Shown here one piece after another: positions 52,800 through 62,738 of a stretch of DNA of 64,000 nt. The position numbers were made by a program, and so were the translations under genes. Below the pieces are notes generated by a model. That model ran no database searches and was not told where the DNA came from. It worked only from the letters and a program-made list of their open reading frames with translations. Positions within the stretch are counted from its first letter, which is position 1. Each line of letters starts with the position of its first letter. Origin of the DNA: JAGFIY01 sp964499285. Its GTDB lineage: Bacteria; Bacteroidota; Ignavibacteria; Ignavibacteriales; Melioribacteraceae. The stretch covers positions 1 to 64,000 of the forward strand of contig CAZCLA010000001.1 in the NCBI GenBank assembly GCA_964499285.1. The letters run 5' to 3'.

Positions 52800-55613
52800 T
52801 TGAAAAAAAAACCAACAATATTATTTATCATTTCTTTGTTTCTGCTTACTTCTTCAATCCAAGCTCAATTATTTTTTTTCGGGAGAAATAAAATTCAATA
52901 CGACGAATTCGAATGGAAACTCCTAAAGACAGAACACTTCAACATTTATTATTATGGCGAGTTCGAGCAAATGGCTGAGATAGGGGCTTATTATGCTGAA
53001 GAAGCCTACGAAGAATTGCAGATTAAATTTGATCACGTCGTCGTTACGACGATTCCACTAATTTTTTACAACACTCACATTCATTTTCAGCAGACAAATA
53101 TTACCCCCGGATTTATTCCGGAAGGTGTTGGTGGTTTTTTTGAATTTCTAAAAGGAAGGGTGGTCATTCCATACCTGGGTAATATCGAGCAATTTCGGCA
53201 TGTAATTAGACATGAGCTAGTGCATGTTTTTATGACAAGCAAAGTCTTGAACAACCTTCGCGATCACAGAGTTAGAGCCGATCATCTTCCGCCTCTTTGG
53301 TTTGTTGAAGGTCTTGCAGAGTATTGGTCTTACCGCTGGGACACACAAGCAGAGATGATGCTTCGTGATGCAGTTACAAATGAATACTTTTTTTCTTTAA
53401 AGGATATCAATCGAATTTACGGTTCGTTTTTGATGTATAAAGAAGGACAGATTTTTCTGCAATTTATTTCCGAAACATACGGTGGACATAAAATCTTACA
53501 GTTTATGGAAAATTTTTGGAGGTTCAGAAATTTCAATGATGTTGTTTCTTATACTTTAGGTGAATCAATTGAAACAATTGACGATAAATGGATATTTTAT
53601 GTAAAACAGAAATATTATCCATTGTTTGCTGATAAAACTCCACATCACATTGATTCAAAAAAGCTGACAAATTTCGGATTCAATTTTTCTCCAAGAATAC
53701 ACAAAACAGATTCGACAACTTCAATTGTTTTTATAGGAAACAGAACAGGATACACATCTTTATTTAATCTGCCTTATCAGCCGGAATCTAAAAATTATGT
53801 TGAGCCGGATTTGATTCTTCGCGGTGAAAAAGAGGAAATTTTTGAAGCTTTTCATGCCCTCAAAAATTCGATTGACATCCATGGCGATCAAGTGGTTTTC
53901 GTAACAAAGATGGGTGGTTCCGATGTGCTTCATCTTTATTCACTTATTGAAGAGAAGCTTATCGATACATATAATTGGGAAGAATTAATTTCAATTGAAT
54001 CACCAAATTTTTCGACAGATGGAAAGCGCGTGGTTTTTTCAGCAATCGATAAAAAAGGCTTCAGTGATTTATATGTTTTTGAATTTGCTTCCCATAATCT
54101 TCAGAGGATAACTAACGATTACTACTCGGATGTGACACCAATCTTTAATAGGGAAAATGATAAAATTATATTTTCATCAGATCGAACCGGTGGAGAGTAT
54201 CGTCAGAAGTACAATTTGTTTGAATACAGTTTAATAAACGGTGAACTCAAGTATCTCACTTATGCTGATGCAAATTCAAATCAACCTCATTATTCATCGG
54301 ATTATTCTAAACTTTATTTCAGTTCGGATTATGACGGTGCATTTAATATTTGGGAAATTGAAAAACAAGATGAGCAGCCTGTGAGTATGAAACAGCGGAC
54401 ACGATTTGTAACTAGTATATTTGACTTCGATTTTGTAAATGATTCTACAATCGTGACATCTGCATTCGAAAAATCATCATTCCAGTTTTATTCATTGAAT
54501 ATAAATTCAATATCGGATTCTCAACTCGTGAGAGTTGCATTTGATTTCAATAAACCACCCCCGATTTGGAACGCAAAAAGTGTGGAACAGATAGCAGACT
54601 TTGACAAACTTCATTACGAAAAAGAGTACACTCTCGATTATGCTTTTTCGCAAATTATTGCGGATCCGGTTTACGGTGCAAGGGGAGGAGCTATATTCTC
54701 AATCTCTGATTTACTCGGGAATGACCGTTATATATTCTTCCTTTACAACACGGCAGAGGTTCAGAGTGAATTTCTTAAAAGTTTTAACTTATCAATATCA
54801 AAAATTAATTTCAGCCGAAAAACAAATTATGGTTTCGGAATTTTTAACTTTTACGGCAGGCGTTATGACATTCGTGAATCTGACGATTTCTTTTATGAAA
54901 GAAGTTTCGGTGGATTCTTTTCCCTTATTTATCCGGTTTCAACTTTTCAGAGACTCGAAGCAAATGTAACTTTTGCTAACTCGGATAAAGAATTGTCTGA
55001 GTCAATTATTCCAAGGCAGTCTGTGCTTGTTTCTAACAGTTTGTCCTGGATTTATGATAATACACTTTGGGGACCAACAGGTCCGCTCGACGGCACGAGA
55101 TTCAGGTTTTTGCTTGGCTATACAAGCGATGTTAAGTTCAGCAACGAAAATTATTATTCGTTTATTGCCGATTACAGGCAGTACTTCCGACTCTCTCTTC
55201 GATCAGCTTTAGCTGCAAGACTTTCTTTCTATGCAAATCATGGCAAGAATGCTCGCCGATATTTTGGCGGCGGGAGCTGGGATTTAAGAGGCTGGCCGCG
55301 ATGGTCGGTTAGAGGTGAAAAATTGTGGATTTCTTCACTCGAACTGAGATTTCCGCTAATCGATCAACTTGTCATTAATTTTCCATTTCTCGGACTTGGG
55401 TTTTCAAGCATAAGAGGCGCGGCATTTTTTGATGCCGGTAGCGCTTGGGATAATGAATATGAAACAACTTTGGGGAGCATTGGTGTCGGCTTGAGAATAA
55501 ACTTTTTTAACGTCGTCACTTTCCGTTATGATATAGGAAAGAAAATTGAAGATGATTTTAAGCGGCTTCAACCTAGATTATTTTATCAGTTTTTCTTTGG
55601 GTGGGATTTTTGA
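52800..55613 (+). CDS. MA-type metalloprotease / TolB-like propeller / Omp85-like barrel fusion
   Basis: A 937-residue envelope protein. TTG 52800 starts a clear signal peptide (KKKPTILFIISLFLL, cleavage after SIQA). Residues ~40-270 resemble gluzincin peptidase MA: the zinc site is RHELVHVF (H138, E139, H142) with WFVEGLAEYW providing the third ligand Glu. Residues ~290-600 form a TolB/PD40-type beta-propeller (PNFSTDGKRVVFSA, IIFSSDRTGGEY, LYFSSDYDGAFNIWEI). Residues ~640-937 are a membrane barrel with GPTGPLDGTRFRFLLGY, GGGSWDLRGWP and AAFFDAGSAWDN, Omp85/BamA-like motifs, ending in Phe. No POTRA domains are seen. Such a protein would tether a protease and a propeller to the periplasmic or surface side of the outer membrane; its substrate is unknown. 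Confidence 0.75.
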   Translation: MKKKPTILFIISLFLLTSSIQAQLFFFGRNKIQYDEFEWKLLKTEHFNIYYYGEFEQMAEIGAYYAEEAYEELQIKFDHVVVTTIPLIFYNTHIHFQQTNITPGFIPEGVGGFFEFLKGRVVIPYLGNIEQFRHVIRHELVHVFMTSKVLNNLRDHRVRADHLPPLWFVEGLAEYWSYRWDTQAEMMLRDAVTNEYFFSLKDINRIYGSFLMYKEGQIFLQFISETYGGHKILQFMENFWRFRNFNDVVSYTLGESIETIDDKWIFYVKQKYYPLFADKTPHHIDSKKLTNFGFNFSPRIHKTDSTTSIVFIGNRTGYTSLFNLPYQPESKNYVEPDLILRGEKEEIFEAFHALKNSIDIHGDQVVFVTKMGGSDVLHLYSLIEEKLIDTYNWEELISIESPNFSTDGKRVVFSAIDKKGFSDLYVFEFASHNLQRITNDYYSDVTPIFNRENDKIIFSSDRTGGEYRQKYNLFEYSLINGELKYLTYADANSNQPHYSSDYSKLYFSSDYDGAFNIWEIEKQDEQPVSMKQRTRFVTSIFDFDFVNDSTIVTSAFEKSSFQFYSLNINSISDSQLVRVAFDFNKPPPIWNAKSVEQIADFDKLHYEKEYTLDYAFSQIIADPVYGARGGAIFSISDLLGNDRYIFFLYNTAEVQSEFLKSFNLSISKINFSRKTNYGFGIFNFYGRRYDIRESDDFFYERSFGGFFSLIYPVSTFQRLEANVTFANSDKELSESIIPRQSVLVSNSLSWIYDNTLWGPTGPLDGTRFRFLLGYTSDVKFSNENYYSFIADYRQYFRLSLRSALAARLSFYANHGKNARRYFGGGSWDLRGWPRWSVRGEKLWISSLELRFPLIDQLVINFPFLGLGFSSIRGAAFFDAGSAWDNEYETTLGSIGVGLRINFFNVVTFRYDIGKKIEDDFKRLQPRLFYQFFFGWDF

Positions 55614-56746
55614 AAAAACTTTTTATAATATTTTTTGCCGGGTTGTTCCTGGTATCTTGTTCAAAACTGATTCTTCTGGAGGGAATACCGGGAAATACAA
55701 ATAGCATTGAACAATTTGGCGGTTCGTCTCAACGGAATTTTTATCATCCAATTAATGTAAGTGATTCACTTGAATTTGTTTGGGATGCTTCAACTATTGG
55801 GAGCTATGACAACACGACTTTATCTGCAATAGATAGATATTTGTTTGTCCCTACTTTAGTCGGTAGAATATATTGTATCGATGCAAATACAGGTCTTGAA
55901 ATTGGAGTTGAAAAGGAGAATGGAGAAGTCCCGATAGCTCCGGTGGTTTACAGAAAACGTTTTTTTTATTTGAATAATATTTCGGAATCGGAGAAATCCG
56001 AAGTTCTTTATTACGATTTTCTGCGGGCAAATATTATTAGTCGAGTCGAACTTGAAGAAGCAGTTGAAAACGAGATGGTGAAAACCGATGAGGGAATTCT
56101 TATAGTAACAAACAGCGGTAAACTTCTTAAGATAAATTATATCGGTCAGATTGATTATGAAATCGAGACGAAAGTTCAAACTTTTTTTGATCCCGCCGGC
56201 GATTCAACAAACATATTCTGGGCAAATCAAAACGGTGAAATAATATCTGCGCGAATTTCTGACGGCAGACTTAATTACAGAAAAAAAATATCGAATGGTT
56301 TTGAAAGCGGAGCAATTATAGAAAATGGCAAGGTTTTTCTAGGTGACAACGATGGAATATTTTACTGTGTTGATTTTATAAGGGGTCAAGTAGTATGGAA
56401 ATTTCTAACAGGCGGTAAAATCAAATCAGTTCCTTCTCTTGATGAAAAGTATGTATATATTGGAAATTTGAACGGAACGCTCTATTCGATCGAAAAAGAA
56501 AATGGAGCACTAAACTGGGAGACTATTTCGGACGGATTATATAATACGCCTCCACTATTGTTCAATAATATTTTAGTTCAAGTAAACCAAAAAAATAAAG
56601 TCGAGATTAGAAGCAAAAAGGACGGAAAATTGCTCCGACAAATAGAATTTAGAGGAAGAGTAAAAATGACGCCGATTTATTATAATAATATGATTTACTT
56701 CGGTGTCGATAAAGGAGAAATTCACGCATATAAGTTTGCAGAATGA
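55610..56746 (+). CDS. BamB/PQQ-like beta-propeller lipoprotein
   Basis: A 378-residue lipoprotein. TTG 55610 is chosen because it gives MKKLFIIFFAGLFLVSC, a compact signal with the lipobox LVSC, and GGTGGGA lies just upstream; the GTG 55601 is an alternative. The mature part repeats short PQQ-like propeller blades: RIYCIDANTGLEIG, IFYCVDFIRGQVVWKF, YVYIGNLNGTLYSIEKENGA and MIYFGVDKGEIHAYKF. BamB, an accessory of the BAM complex, has this fold. The start overlaps the stop of the barrel fusion gene (TTGA), so they are coupled and probably work together at the outer membrane. The BAM-like role is inference. Confidence 0.8.
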   Translation: MKKLFIIFFAGLFLVSCSKLILLEGIPGNTNSIEQFGGSSQRNFYHPINVSDSLEFVWDASTIGSYDNTTLSAIDRYLFVPTLVGRIYCIDANTGLEIGVEKENGEVPIAPVVYRKRFFYLNNISESEKSEVLYYDFLRANIISRVELEEAVENEMVKTDEGILIVTNSGKLLKINYIGQIDYEIETKVQTFFDPAGDSTNIFWANQNGEIISARISDGRLNYRKKISNGFESGAIIENGKVFLGDNDGIFYCVDFIRGQVVWKFLTGGKIKSVPSLDEKYVYIGNLNGTLYSIEKENGALNWETISDGLYNTPPLLFNNILVQVNQKNKVEIRSKKDGKLLRQIEFRGRVKMTPIYYNNMIYFGVDKGEIHAYKFAE

Positions 56747-56747
56747 A

Positions 56748-57449
56748 ATGCGAAAAATAATTTACATATTGCTGCTTCCTTTAAGCATATTTTCTCAAAC
56801 ACAGAATATAGAAATAATTACTAATGTTGAATCATCAATTATCTTCATAAACGATAATTTTATGGGAAATGGGAGAGCGGAGACAGAAGCTAAACCTGGT
56901 ATTTATTACTTGGAAATTTTTGAGTCGAACAGAATTTTTAATCCACAAAAAATATCAGATACAATTATTGTCAGCTCTGAAACACCTATCGTGTTAGAAT
57001 ATAAATTTAAAGATAGAATTACGCTAAACTCAAAACCTCATGATGCAGTTGTATCGGATGATTATTCAATTATCGGCAGGACACCATTGGCTTTCATCCC
57101 AAAATCAAATGAATACAAAATATTTAAAGATGGTTTCGATTCTAAGAGTTTGCCGGTAGAGGAACTAAAACTAATCACAAACATCGAACTGAAGTTTACC
57201 GGAATTGAGCCATCAGCAAATTTTATAGAAACGTTTTGGTTCAAAGCTCTTTTCGGCACTGCAGTAACTTTTGGCGCTTCAGCGGCGTACTTTAAGATGA
57301 AAGCTGATGATTCCTATGATACTTATCTTAAAACTCGGGATAAGCAATATTTGGAAGATACGGACAGATATGATGTATTCAGCGCTGCTGCATTTGCACT
57401 ACTGCAGATCAATTTTGGAGTTCTTATCTATTACTTCGTTTTCGATTAA
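56748..57449 (+). CDS. PEGA-domain protein with C-terminal membrane segments
   Basis: A 233-residue exported protein (signal IIYILLLPLSIFSQ). It contains PEGA-type beta-domains, which typically carry a short beta-hairpin for binding cell-surface components: NVESSIIFINDNFMGNGRAE (~20-40) and LNSKPHDAVVSDDYSIIGRTPLAF (split, ~95-120). The C-terminus has two hydrophobic stretches (ALFGTAVTFGASAAYF and FALLQINFGVLIYYFVF), as in Bacteroidota PEGA/DUF5683-like envelope proteins. The ATG follows the BamB-like gene stop by one base; it is the third gene of this envelope operon and ends tail to tail with polA. Confidence 0.7.
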   Translation: MRKIIYILLLPLSIFSQTQNIEIITNVESSIIFINDNFMGNGRAETEAKPGIYYLEIFESNRIFNPQKISDTIIVSSETPIVLEYKFKDRITLNSKPHDAVVSDDYSIIGRTPLAFIPKSNEYKIFKDGFDSKSLPVEELKLITNIELKFTGIEPSANFIETFWFKALFGTAVTFGASAAYFKMKADDSYDTYLKTRDKQYLEDTDRYDVFSAAAFALLQINFGVLIYYFVFD

Positions 57450-57451
57450 AA

Positions 57452-60217
57452 CTAATGAGCTTCGAGCCAGTTGACACCAATACCGGTATCAACTTTTATG
57501 GGCACTTTAAGCGGCATTGCGCTTTCCATTAGTTCAATCACCATCGGTTTAACATCCTCAAGTTCTTTTTTATAGATATCAAATACGAGTTCATCATGTA
57601 CTTGGAGGACCATTTTCGATCTTAAGTTTTGTTTTCTAAACTCGTTGTGGATGTTTATCATTGCAATTTTAATCATGTCTGCAGCAGTTCCTTGAATAGG
57701 CATATTAATTGCAACTCTCTCTTCAAATTGTCTTACAACACGATTGCTGCTTCCAATGTTTTTTAAGTAACGGCGTCTTCCAAGTAAAGTTTCAGCGTAA
57801 CCTTTATTCTTTGCATTTTCTATTGCATCATCCATAAATTTTTTTACGTTTTTGAAAGTGTTGAAATAAGTATCAATTATTTCTTTTGCATGAGTTTGTG
57901 TAATTCCTAGTCTGTTCTTCAACCCGAAAGGTCCAATTCCGTAAAGAATTCCGAAGTTAACCTCTTTAGCCTTACGGCGCATATCCGGAGTAACTTCACT
58001 TGGGTCAACCATAAAAACATGTGCTGCGGTGCTTCTATGAATATCTTCTTCGTTTTTAAATGCTTTTATTAATGCTTCATCTTCACAGATGCTTGCCATA
58101 ATGCGTAATTCTATCTGGCTGTAATCCGCACTTAGAAGAACATAATCTTTGTTTGTCGGTACGAAAGCTTTTCTAATTTCTCTTCCTAACTCGGTTCTGA
58201 TCGGAATATTTTGAAGGTTGGGATCCAGACTAGAAAGTCTTCCTGTTGACGCTACTGTTTGATTGAAACTCGTGTGGATTCTGCCCGTAGTTTTTTCGAC
58301 CATTTTCGGAAGCGCATCAGCATATGTAGATTTTAATTTTGAATACTGTCTGTAATCAAGCAGCAACTCAATGATTTCGTGTTCTCCTTTTAGTCCTTCC
58401 AAAGATGAAGCATCAGTTGAATAACCGGTCTTGGTTTTTTTTGTGTGAGGAAGCTTTAATTTTTCGAAAAGAACCGTCTGAAGTTGTTTTGTTGAATTTA
58501 TATTAAATTCTTCCTCGGCATAATCGTAAATTGATTCGGTAATTTCATTAAGCATGTCTTGAAGATTTTCACTAAGTAATCTCAGTGTCCGCGGGTCTAT
58601 CCTAATTCCCGACCTTTCCATTTCTTCCAAAACTTCGACAAGTGGAAATTCGACTTCTTCCGCGAGTTTCATCAAGTTTTCTTTTTCAAGCTCCTTTTTC
58701 ATAAGCTCGTAAAGGCGGAAAGTAATATCAGCGTCCTCGCATGCATAATCCGAAAGCTGTTGAAGCTCAGCCTCAAAAATTTTCGAAGCATCTTTTTTAA
58801 CTCCGATTATCTCCTTTATCGAGATTGGTGTGTAACCAAGATATTTTTTAGCAAGCTCGTCCATCCCATGTTTTTGATCGGGATCAAGAATATAACTTGC
58901 GAGCATGGTATCGAAATAAAATCCATTCACACTAATACCGTAATTTCGCATAACCGCAATATCATATTTACCGTTTTGACAAACTTTCTTTATTTTTTCG
59001 TCTTCAAAAACATTCTTTAGTTTTTTTATAACGAATTCTGTATCGAACCTATCACTGAAATCTGTTGTGAATAAATCACTTTCTTCGGACTTTGGTTTTG
59101 TAGGTATAAAAAATGCTTCTCCGGGTTTAACACAAAATGATATTCCGGCGAGATTTAAAGCGTAGATGTTCAACGAATCAGTTTCAGTATCAAACACAAA
59201 AAACTTAGATGTTGACAATCGCTTCACAAGTTTGTCCAATTCTTTTTCATCGTTAACTAATCGATATTCAACATTATCTTTATCAAACTGATCGTGGTTT
59301 TCCTCAATTACTATATCTTCATCTTTTTCGCCACTGCTATAAATTTTTGTCAGTTTTGATTCAAAGTTTTTAAATTCCAGTTCGGCGAATAACTTTATGA
59401 GTTTATCGAAATTGGGTTTTGTAAATTTTGCTTTTTCAAAATCAACTTCGAAGTCAATATCAGTAATTATTGTAGCAAGCTCTTTAGAAAGATATGCATT
59501 TTCTTTCGATTCAATAAGTTTATTCTTAACGCTTTTTTTCTCGATCTTCTCAATATTTTTATAAAGATTTTCAATTGAACCGAACTCTTGAATCAATGGA
59601 ACTGCAGTTTTAGGTCCTATTCCAGCAACACCCGGAATATCATCAGAGGAATCCCCGACCAATGCTAAATATTCAATCATCTTAATTGGTTCAAAGCCAA
59701 ACTCATTTATAACATGCTGTTCATCGAGTATTAAAATATCCTCGTTGCTTTTTCCGGGCTTTATCACATGAATGTTTTTCGTAATTAGCTGAACATAATC
59801 TTTATCCGGTGTGACAGCGTAAGAAAAAATTCCTTCTTTCTCGGCTTTTTTTACTGCTGCACCTATTAGGTCATCAGCTTCATAACCTGGAAGAATGTAA
59901 AGAGGAATATTAAATGCATCGATTATCTGTTTTATTCTATCCAATTGTGGGATCATGTCTTCAGGCATTTCAGCACGTGTAGATTTGTACTTTTCGTATT
60001 TTTCATGACGAAAAGTTTTTTCTTTTGAATCGAATGCCACAGCGAAATAATCGGGATTTGTATCCTCGATAATTTTGAATAACTGAGTTACAAATCCATA
60101 GATGGCAGAGGTGGGTTCACCTTTTGAAGTGCTCAAAGGTCTGCTTATAAACGCAAAATAAGCTTTATAAGCCAAAGCCATAGCATCGATTATTACAAAT
60201 GTCTTTTTCTTAGCCAA
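57452..60217 (-). CDS. polA: DNA polymerase I
   Basis: A 921-residue PolA with three domains. The 5'-3' exonuclease is intact (FVIIDAMALAYKAYFAF, VAFDSKEKTFRHE, GYEADDLIGA, GDSSDDIPGVAGIGPKTA). The 3'-5' proofreading exonuclease keeps its acidic residues (FVFDTETDSL, YDIAVMRNYG-region, YACEDADITFRLY), unlike Taq-type enzymes. The polymerase domain has motif A LLSADYSQIELRIMA, motif B RRKAKEVNFGILYGI and motif C LQVHDELVFDI. It fills repair gaps and removes RNA primers. The start codon is TTG, preceded on the minus strand by CGGTGAAAA; no better ATG fits the conserved N-terminus. Confidence 0.95.
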   Translation of the reverse strand: MAKKKTFVIIDAMALAYKAYFAFISRPLSTSKGEPTSAIYGFVTQLFKIIEDTNPDYFAVAFDSKEKTFRHEKYEKYKSTRAEMPEDMIPQLDRIKQIIDAFNIPLYILPGYEADDLIGAAVKKAEKEGIFSYAVTPDKDYVQLITKNIHVIKPGKSNEDILILDEQHVINEFGFEPIKMIEYLALVGDSSDDIPGVAGIGPKTAVPLIQEFGSIENLYKNIEKIEKKSVKNKLIESKENAYLSKELATIITDIDFEVDFEKAKFTKPNFDKLIKLFAELEFKNFESKLTKIYSSGEKDEDIVIEENHDQFDKDNVEYRLVNDEKELDKLVKRLSTSKFFVFDTETDSLNIYALNLAGISFCVKPGEAFFIPTKPKSEESDLFTTDFSDRFDTEFVIKKLKNVFEDEKIKKVCQNGKYDIAVMRNYGISVNGFYFDTMLASYILDPDQKHGMDELAKKYLGYTPISIKEIIGVKKDASKIFEAELQQLSDYACEDADITFRLYELMKKELEKENLMKLAEEVEFPLVEVLEEMERSGIRIDPRTLRLLSENLQDMLNEITESIYDYAEEEFNINSTKQLQTVLFEKLKLPHTKKTKTGYSTDASSLEGLKGEHEIIELLLDYRQYSKLKSTYADALPKMVEKTTGRIHTSFNQTVASTGRLSSLDPNLQNIPIRTELGREIRKAFVPTNKDYVLLSADYSQIELRIMASICEDEALIKAFKNEEDIHRSTAAHVFMVDPSEVTPDMRRKAKEVNFGILYGIGPFGLKNRLGITQTHAKEIIDTYFNTFKNVKKFMDDAIENAKNKGYAETLLGRRRYLKNIGSSNRVVRQFEERVAINMPIQGTAADMIKIAMINIHNEFRKQNLRSKMVLQVHDELVFDIYKKELEDVKPMVIELMESAMPLKVPIKVDTGIGVNWLEAH

Positions 60218-60307
60218 ATTTTCACCGTATTTAATGTGTAAATCTTAGTTTCAATTTTCCTATTTTAGAAAATATAATTATGGAAAACAAATAGGGAAGT
60301 TTAACAT

Positions 60308-61330
60308 ATGAAAATAATCGTTCTTCTCAGTCTATTCCTAACTTCGATTTTATCAATCTATCCTCAAGAAGGAGAGGTCGCGGATTCATTTTACCTGGCA
60401 AGTTGGAATGTTGAAAATTTGTTTGATACCGAGGATGATCCAGCAATTGATGACGAGGAGTTTTTACCCTTAAGCAGAAAGCAATGGAACGGACATAAAT
60501 TATCCCAAAAAATTGAAAATTTAAAAAAAGTAATAGAGTTCATGAACAATCAAAACAGTCCGGATATTTTAGGTGTTCAAGAAGTTGAAAATTTTGGAAT
60601 ACTAGAAAGATTAAAAAATCAACTGACCAGGAATTATGAAATCGCTTATGCTGAAAGTCCGGATAACCGAGGGATTGATAATGGACTTCTCTACGATAAA
60701 GAAAAATTTGAGTACGTATCGCACCAAGGTTTGGAAGTGCAGCTTCCCGATGATTGGCCTACAAGATTAATTCTTGAAGTACAATTGAAGCATATAAGTG
60801 GAGAAGAGTTTTATATTTTTGTAAATCATTGGCCCTCAAGATCAGGAGGATTGGAAAGATCGGAGCCAAACAGAATTGCAGCTGCACAATCACTAAAAAA
60901 GAGAGTTGATGAATTGGTCTTAACCGATGAAAAAATAAACATTGTTATTATTGGTGATTTTAATGATGAACCCAATAATGTCTCCATAGTTGAAGATTTA
61001 GAAACTGCCGATTTTTTCTGCGGGGAAAATTTAAATACTTCATTCAAACTTTTTAATTTAGCCACAAATGTCTTTTTAAATGGTGAAGGAACGTACCTGT
61101 ATCGTGGAGATTGGAATATGCTCGATCAAATAATTGTTTCGAGGGGACTATTGGACAATGAAAAATTCGAATTTGTATGCGGCAGTTTTGAAATAATAAA
61201 ACCAGAATTTATGGTAACTAAAGAAGGAAATTACAAAGGTGCTTCGATTCCTACATTTGGAGGTAGAAGCTATTTAGGCGGATACAGCGATCATTTTCCT
61301 GTTGGTGCAAAATTTAAGTTAATGAAGTAA
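60308..61330 (+). CDS. Secreted endonuclease/exonuclease/phosphatase (EEP) family protein
   Basis: A 340-residue exported EEP-fold hydrolase. The signal peptide is IIVLLSLFLTSILSIYPQ. Catalytic motifs in order: LASWNVENLFD (Asn), GVQEVENFG (metal Glu), FVNHWPSRSGG (His), IIGDFNDEP (Asp/Asn) and GGYSDHFPVGAKF (terminal SDH). The family includes DNases, phosphodiesterases and sphingomyelinase-like enzymes; the IDNGLLYDKEKFE and WPSRSGG phrases are typical of secreted bacterial nucleases of this type. The substrate is not determined. A possible use is scavenging of extracellular nucleic acid. It stands alone, divergent from polA. Confidence 0.88.
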   Translation: MKIIVLLSLFLTSILSIYPQEGEVADSFYLASWNVENLFDTEDDPAIDDEEFLPLSRKQWNGHKLSQKIENLKKVIEFMNNQNSPDILGVQEVENFGILERLKNQLTRNYEIAYAESPDNRGIDNGLLYDKEKFEYVSHQGLEVQLPDDWPTRLILEVQLKHISGEEFYIFVNHWPSRSGGLERSEPNRIAAAQSLKKRVDELVLTDEKINIVIIGDFNDEPNNVSIVEDLETADFFCGENLNTSFKLFNLATNVFLNGEGTYLYRGDWNMLDQIIVSRGLLDNEKFEFVCGSFEIIKPEFMVTKEGNYKGASIPTFGGRSYLGGYSDHFPVGAKFKLMK

Positions 61331-61350
61331 AGTTGTTGTTAAATATGGTG

Positions 61351-61403
61351 TTAACGATTACAAACCCAATTTCTTTATTGACTTTGTTTCCTTAAATCGT
61401 TAA
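61351..61403. repeat. Spaced 9-bp inverted repeat upstream of exbB
   Basis: TTAACGATT (61351-61359) and AATCGTTAA (61395-61403) are exact reverse complements 35 bases apart, with an inner ACAAA/TTTGT pair. It may be a large hairpin after the EEP gene or a pair of operator half-sites for exbB. No T-run follows. Confidence 0.3.
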
Positions 61404-61478
61404 TCTTCTTGAAGTTAATTTGTGTCGTTTACAAAGATTTTCACTAATATAAAATAATAATATCGGAGGATATTTTTT

Positions 61479-62162
61479 ATGCAAATCACAGAGGTGTTGG
61501 GATTTATTACCGGTGTTATCCAGCAAGCGGAAGATACTGGAGTAATTACCTACTTACAGGAAAAATTCAATCAGGGTGGTGGGTTTATGTGGCCCATTCT
61601 TGCATGTTTAGTTCTCGGATTAGCGTTCAGCATTGAAAGATTTTGGACGTTATCAAGAGCATCAATGAACACCAAAAAATTTATTGTAAACGTAAAATCA
61701 GCACTCACCAGCGGTGGAGTTGATGCTGCTATTAAATTATGCGAAAACACAAGAGGTTCTATTGCCTCTGTATTTCATGCCGGTTTGTTAAGAGCAGATG
61801 AAGGTATTGAAGCCTCCGAAAAAGCTATTATGGCTTACGGCGCAATTGAAATGGGATTTCTCGAAAGAGGTCTTATTTGGATTTCCACTTTTATCACAAT
61901 TGCACCGATGCTTGGTTTTACCGGAACGGTTCAGGGTATGATCGAAGCTTTCGATGCTATTTCCGAAGCTGCTCAAATTTCGCCCGGAATTGTTGCAAGC
62001 GGTATTTCAGTAGCTCTTTTAACAACATTATTCGGTCTCGTAACAGCTATTATTCTTCAATTTTTCTATAACTTGTTTGTTGCAAGAATCGACAAACTAG
62101 TTGCCGACATGGAAGAAAGTTCGATAGAATTAATAGATGCGCTTTACGAAATGAAAAAATAA
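61479..62162 (+). CDS. exbB: MotA/TolQ/ExbB proton channel family protein
   Basis: A 227-residue inner-membrane protein of the ExbB/TolQ family, the pentameric part of the proton-driven motor for TonB or Tol systems. The first membrane helix (MWPILACLVLGLAFSIERFW) is followed by a cytoplasmic loop and two C-terminal helices (LIWISTFITIAPMLGFTGTVQGMIEAF and ISVALLTTLFGLVTAIILQFF); the GLLGTV-like and pore Thr positions fit. CGGAGGA precedes the ATG. Two exbD genes follow, a common set in Bacteroidota, where they energise TonB-dependent transporters. No tonB gene follows in the window. Confidence 0.93.
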   Translation: MQITEVLGFITGVIQQAEDTGVITYLQEKFNQGGGFMWPILACLVLGLAFSIERFWTLSRASMNTKKFIVNVKSALTSGGVDAAIKLCENTRGSIASVFHAGLLRADEGIEASEKAIMAYGAIEMGFLERGLIWISTFITIAPMLGFTGTVQGMIEAFDAISEAAQISPGIVASGISVALLTTLFGLVTAIILQFFYNLFVARIDKLVADMEESSIELIDALYEMKK

Positions 62163-62194
62163 CGCTTAATTAACTAAATCAAAGAGATATTGAA

Positions 62195-62728
62195 ATGGTA
62201 TTATTAAAAAAGAAAGGAAGTAGATCTGCTGAAATTCCAACGAGTTCTATGGCAGATATAGCTTTTCTTTTGTTGTTATTCTTCCTTGTTGCAACTGTTA
62301 TTGACGTTGATACCGGAATCGGACTAACCCTTCCAGAATACCTTCCACCAGAAGAACAGGAAGTTGTTCCTCTTTCTAAGGATAGGATGGCTGCTCTGCT
62401 AATCAACGAAAACGGTGACGTACTATTGAATGGCGAAGCAATTGCAATACCTCAAATTAAGCAGAATCTTACTGAGAGAATTAAGAGCAAGATAGATTTA
62501 CCTGCAAACAAGAAATTGGTTGTTTCTATTAAGACAGATAGAAAGACTAATTATAATCTATATATTCAGGCTCTCGATCAGGTTAAAGGTGCTTATCACG
62601 AGGTTTGGGACGAATATTCAATGGCAACTTATGGTAAAAAATTCGATGATCTTATTCCCGAAGAAAGCTCGGTTGTGAGAGAAAAAATACCGATCAGTAT
62701 ATCGATAGCAGAACCGGAAAAAATTTAA
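62195..62728 (+). CDS. exbD: ExbD/TolR family biopolymer transport protein (first copy)
   Basis: A 177-residue protein with a short basic cytoplasmic N-terminus, one membrane helix preceded by the conserved SMADIAFLLLLFFLVAT, in which the Asp carries protons, and a periplasmic domain with ILLNGEAI-type and LVVSIKTDRKTNYNLYIQAL segments. It would form the stator with ExbB. It has a longer C-terminal tail than the second copy, ending in PISISIAEPEKI. It follows exbB by 32 bases. Confidence 0.92.
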   Translation: MVLLKKKGSRSAEIPTSSMADIAFLLLLFFLVATVIDVDTGIGLTLPEYLPPEEQEVVPLSKDRMAALLINENGDVLLNGEAIAIPQIKQNLTERIKSKIDLPANKKLVVSIKTDRKTNYNLYIQALDQVKGAYHEVWDEYSMATYGKKFDDLIPEESSVVREKIPISISIAEPEKI

Positions 62729-62738
62729 AGGACAGAAA

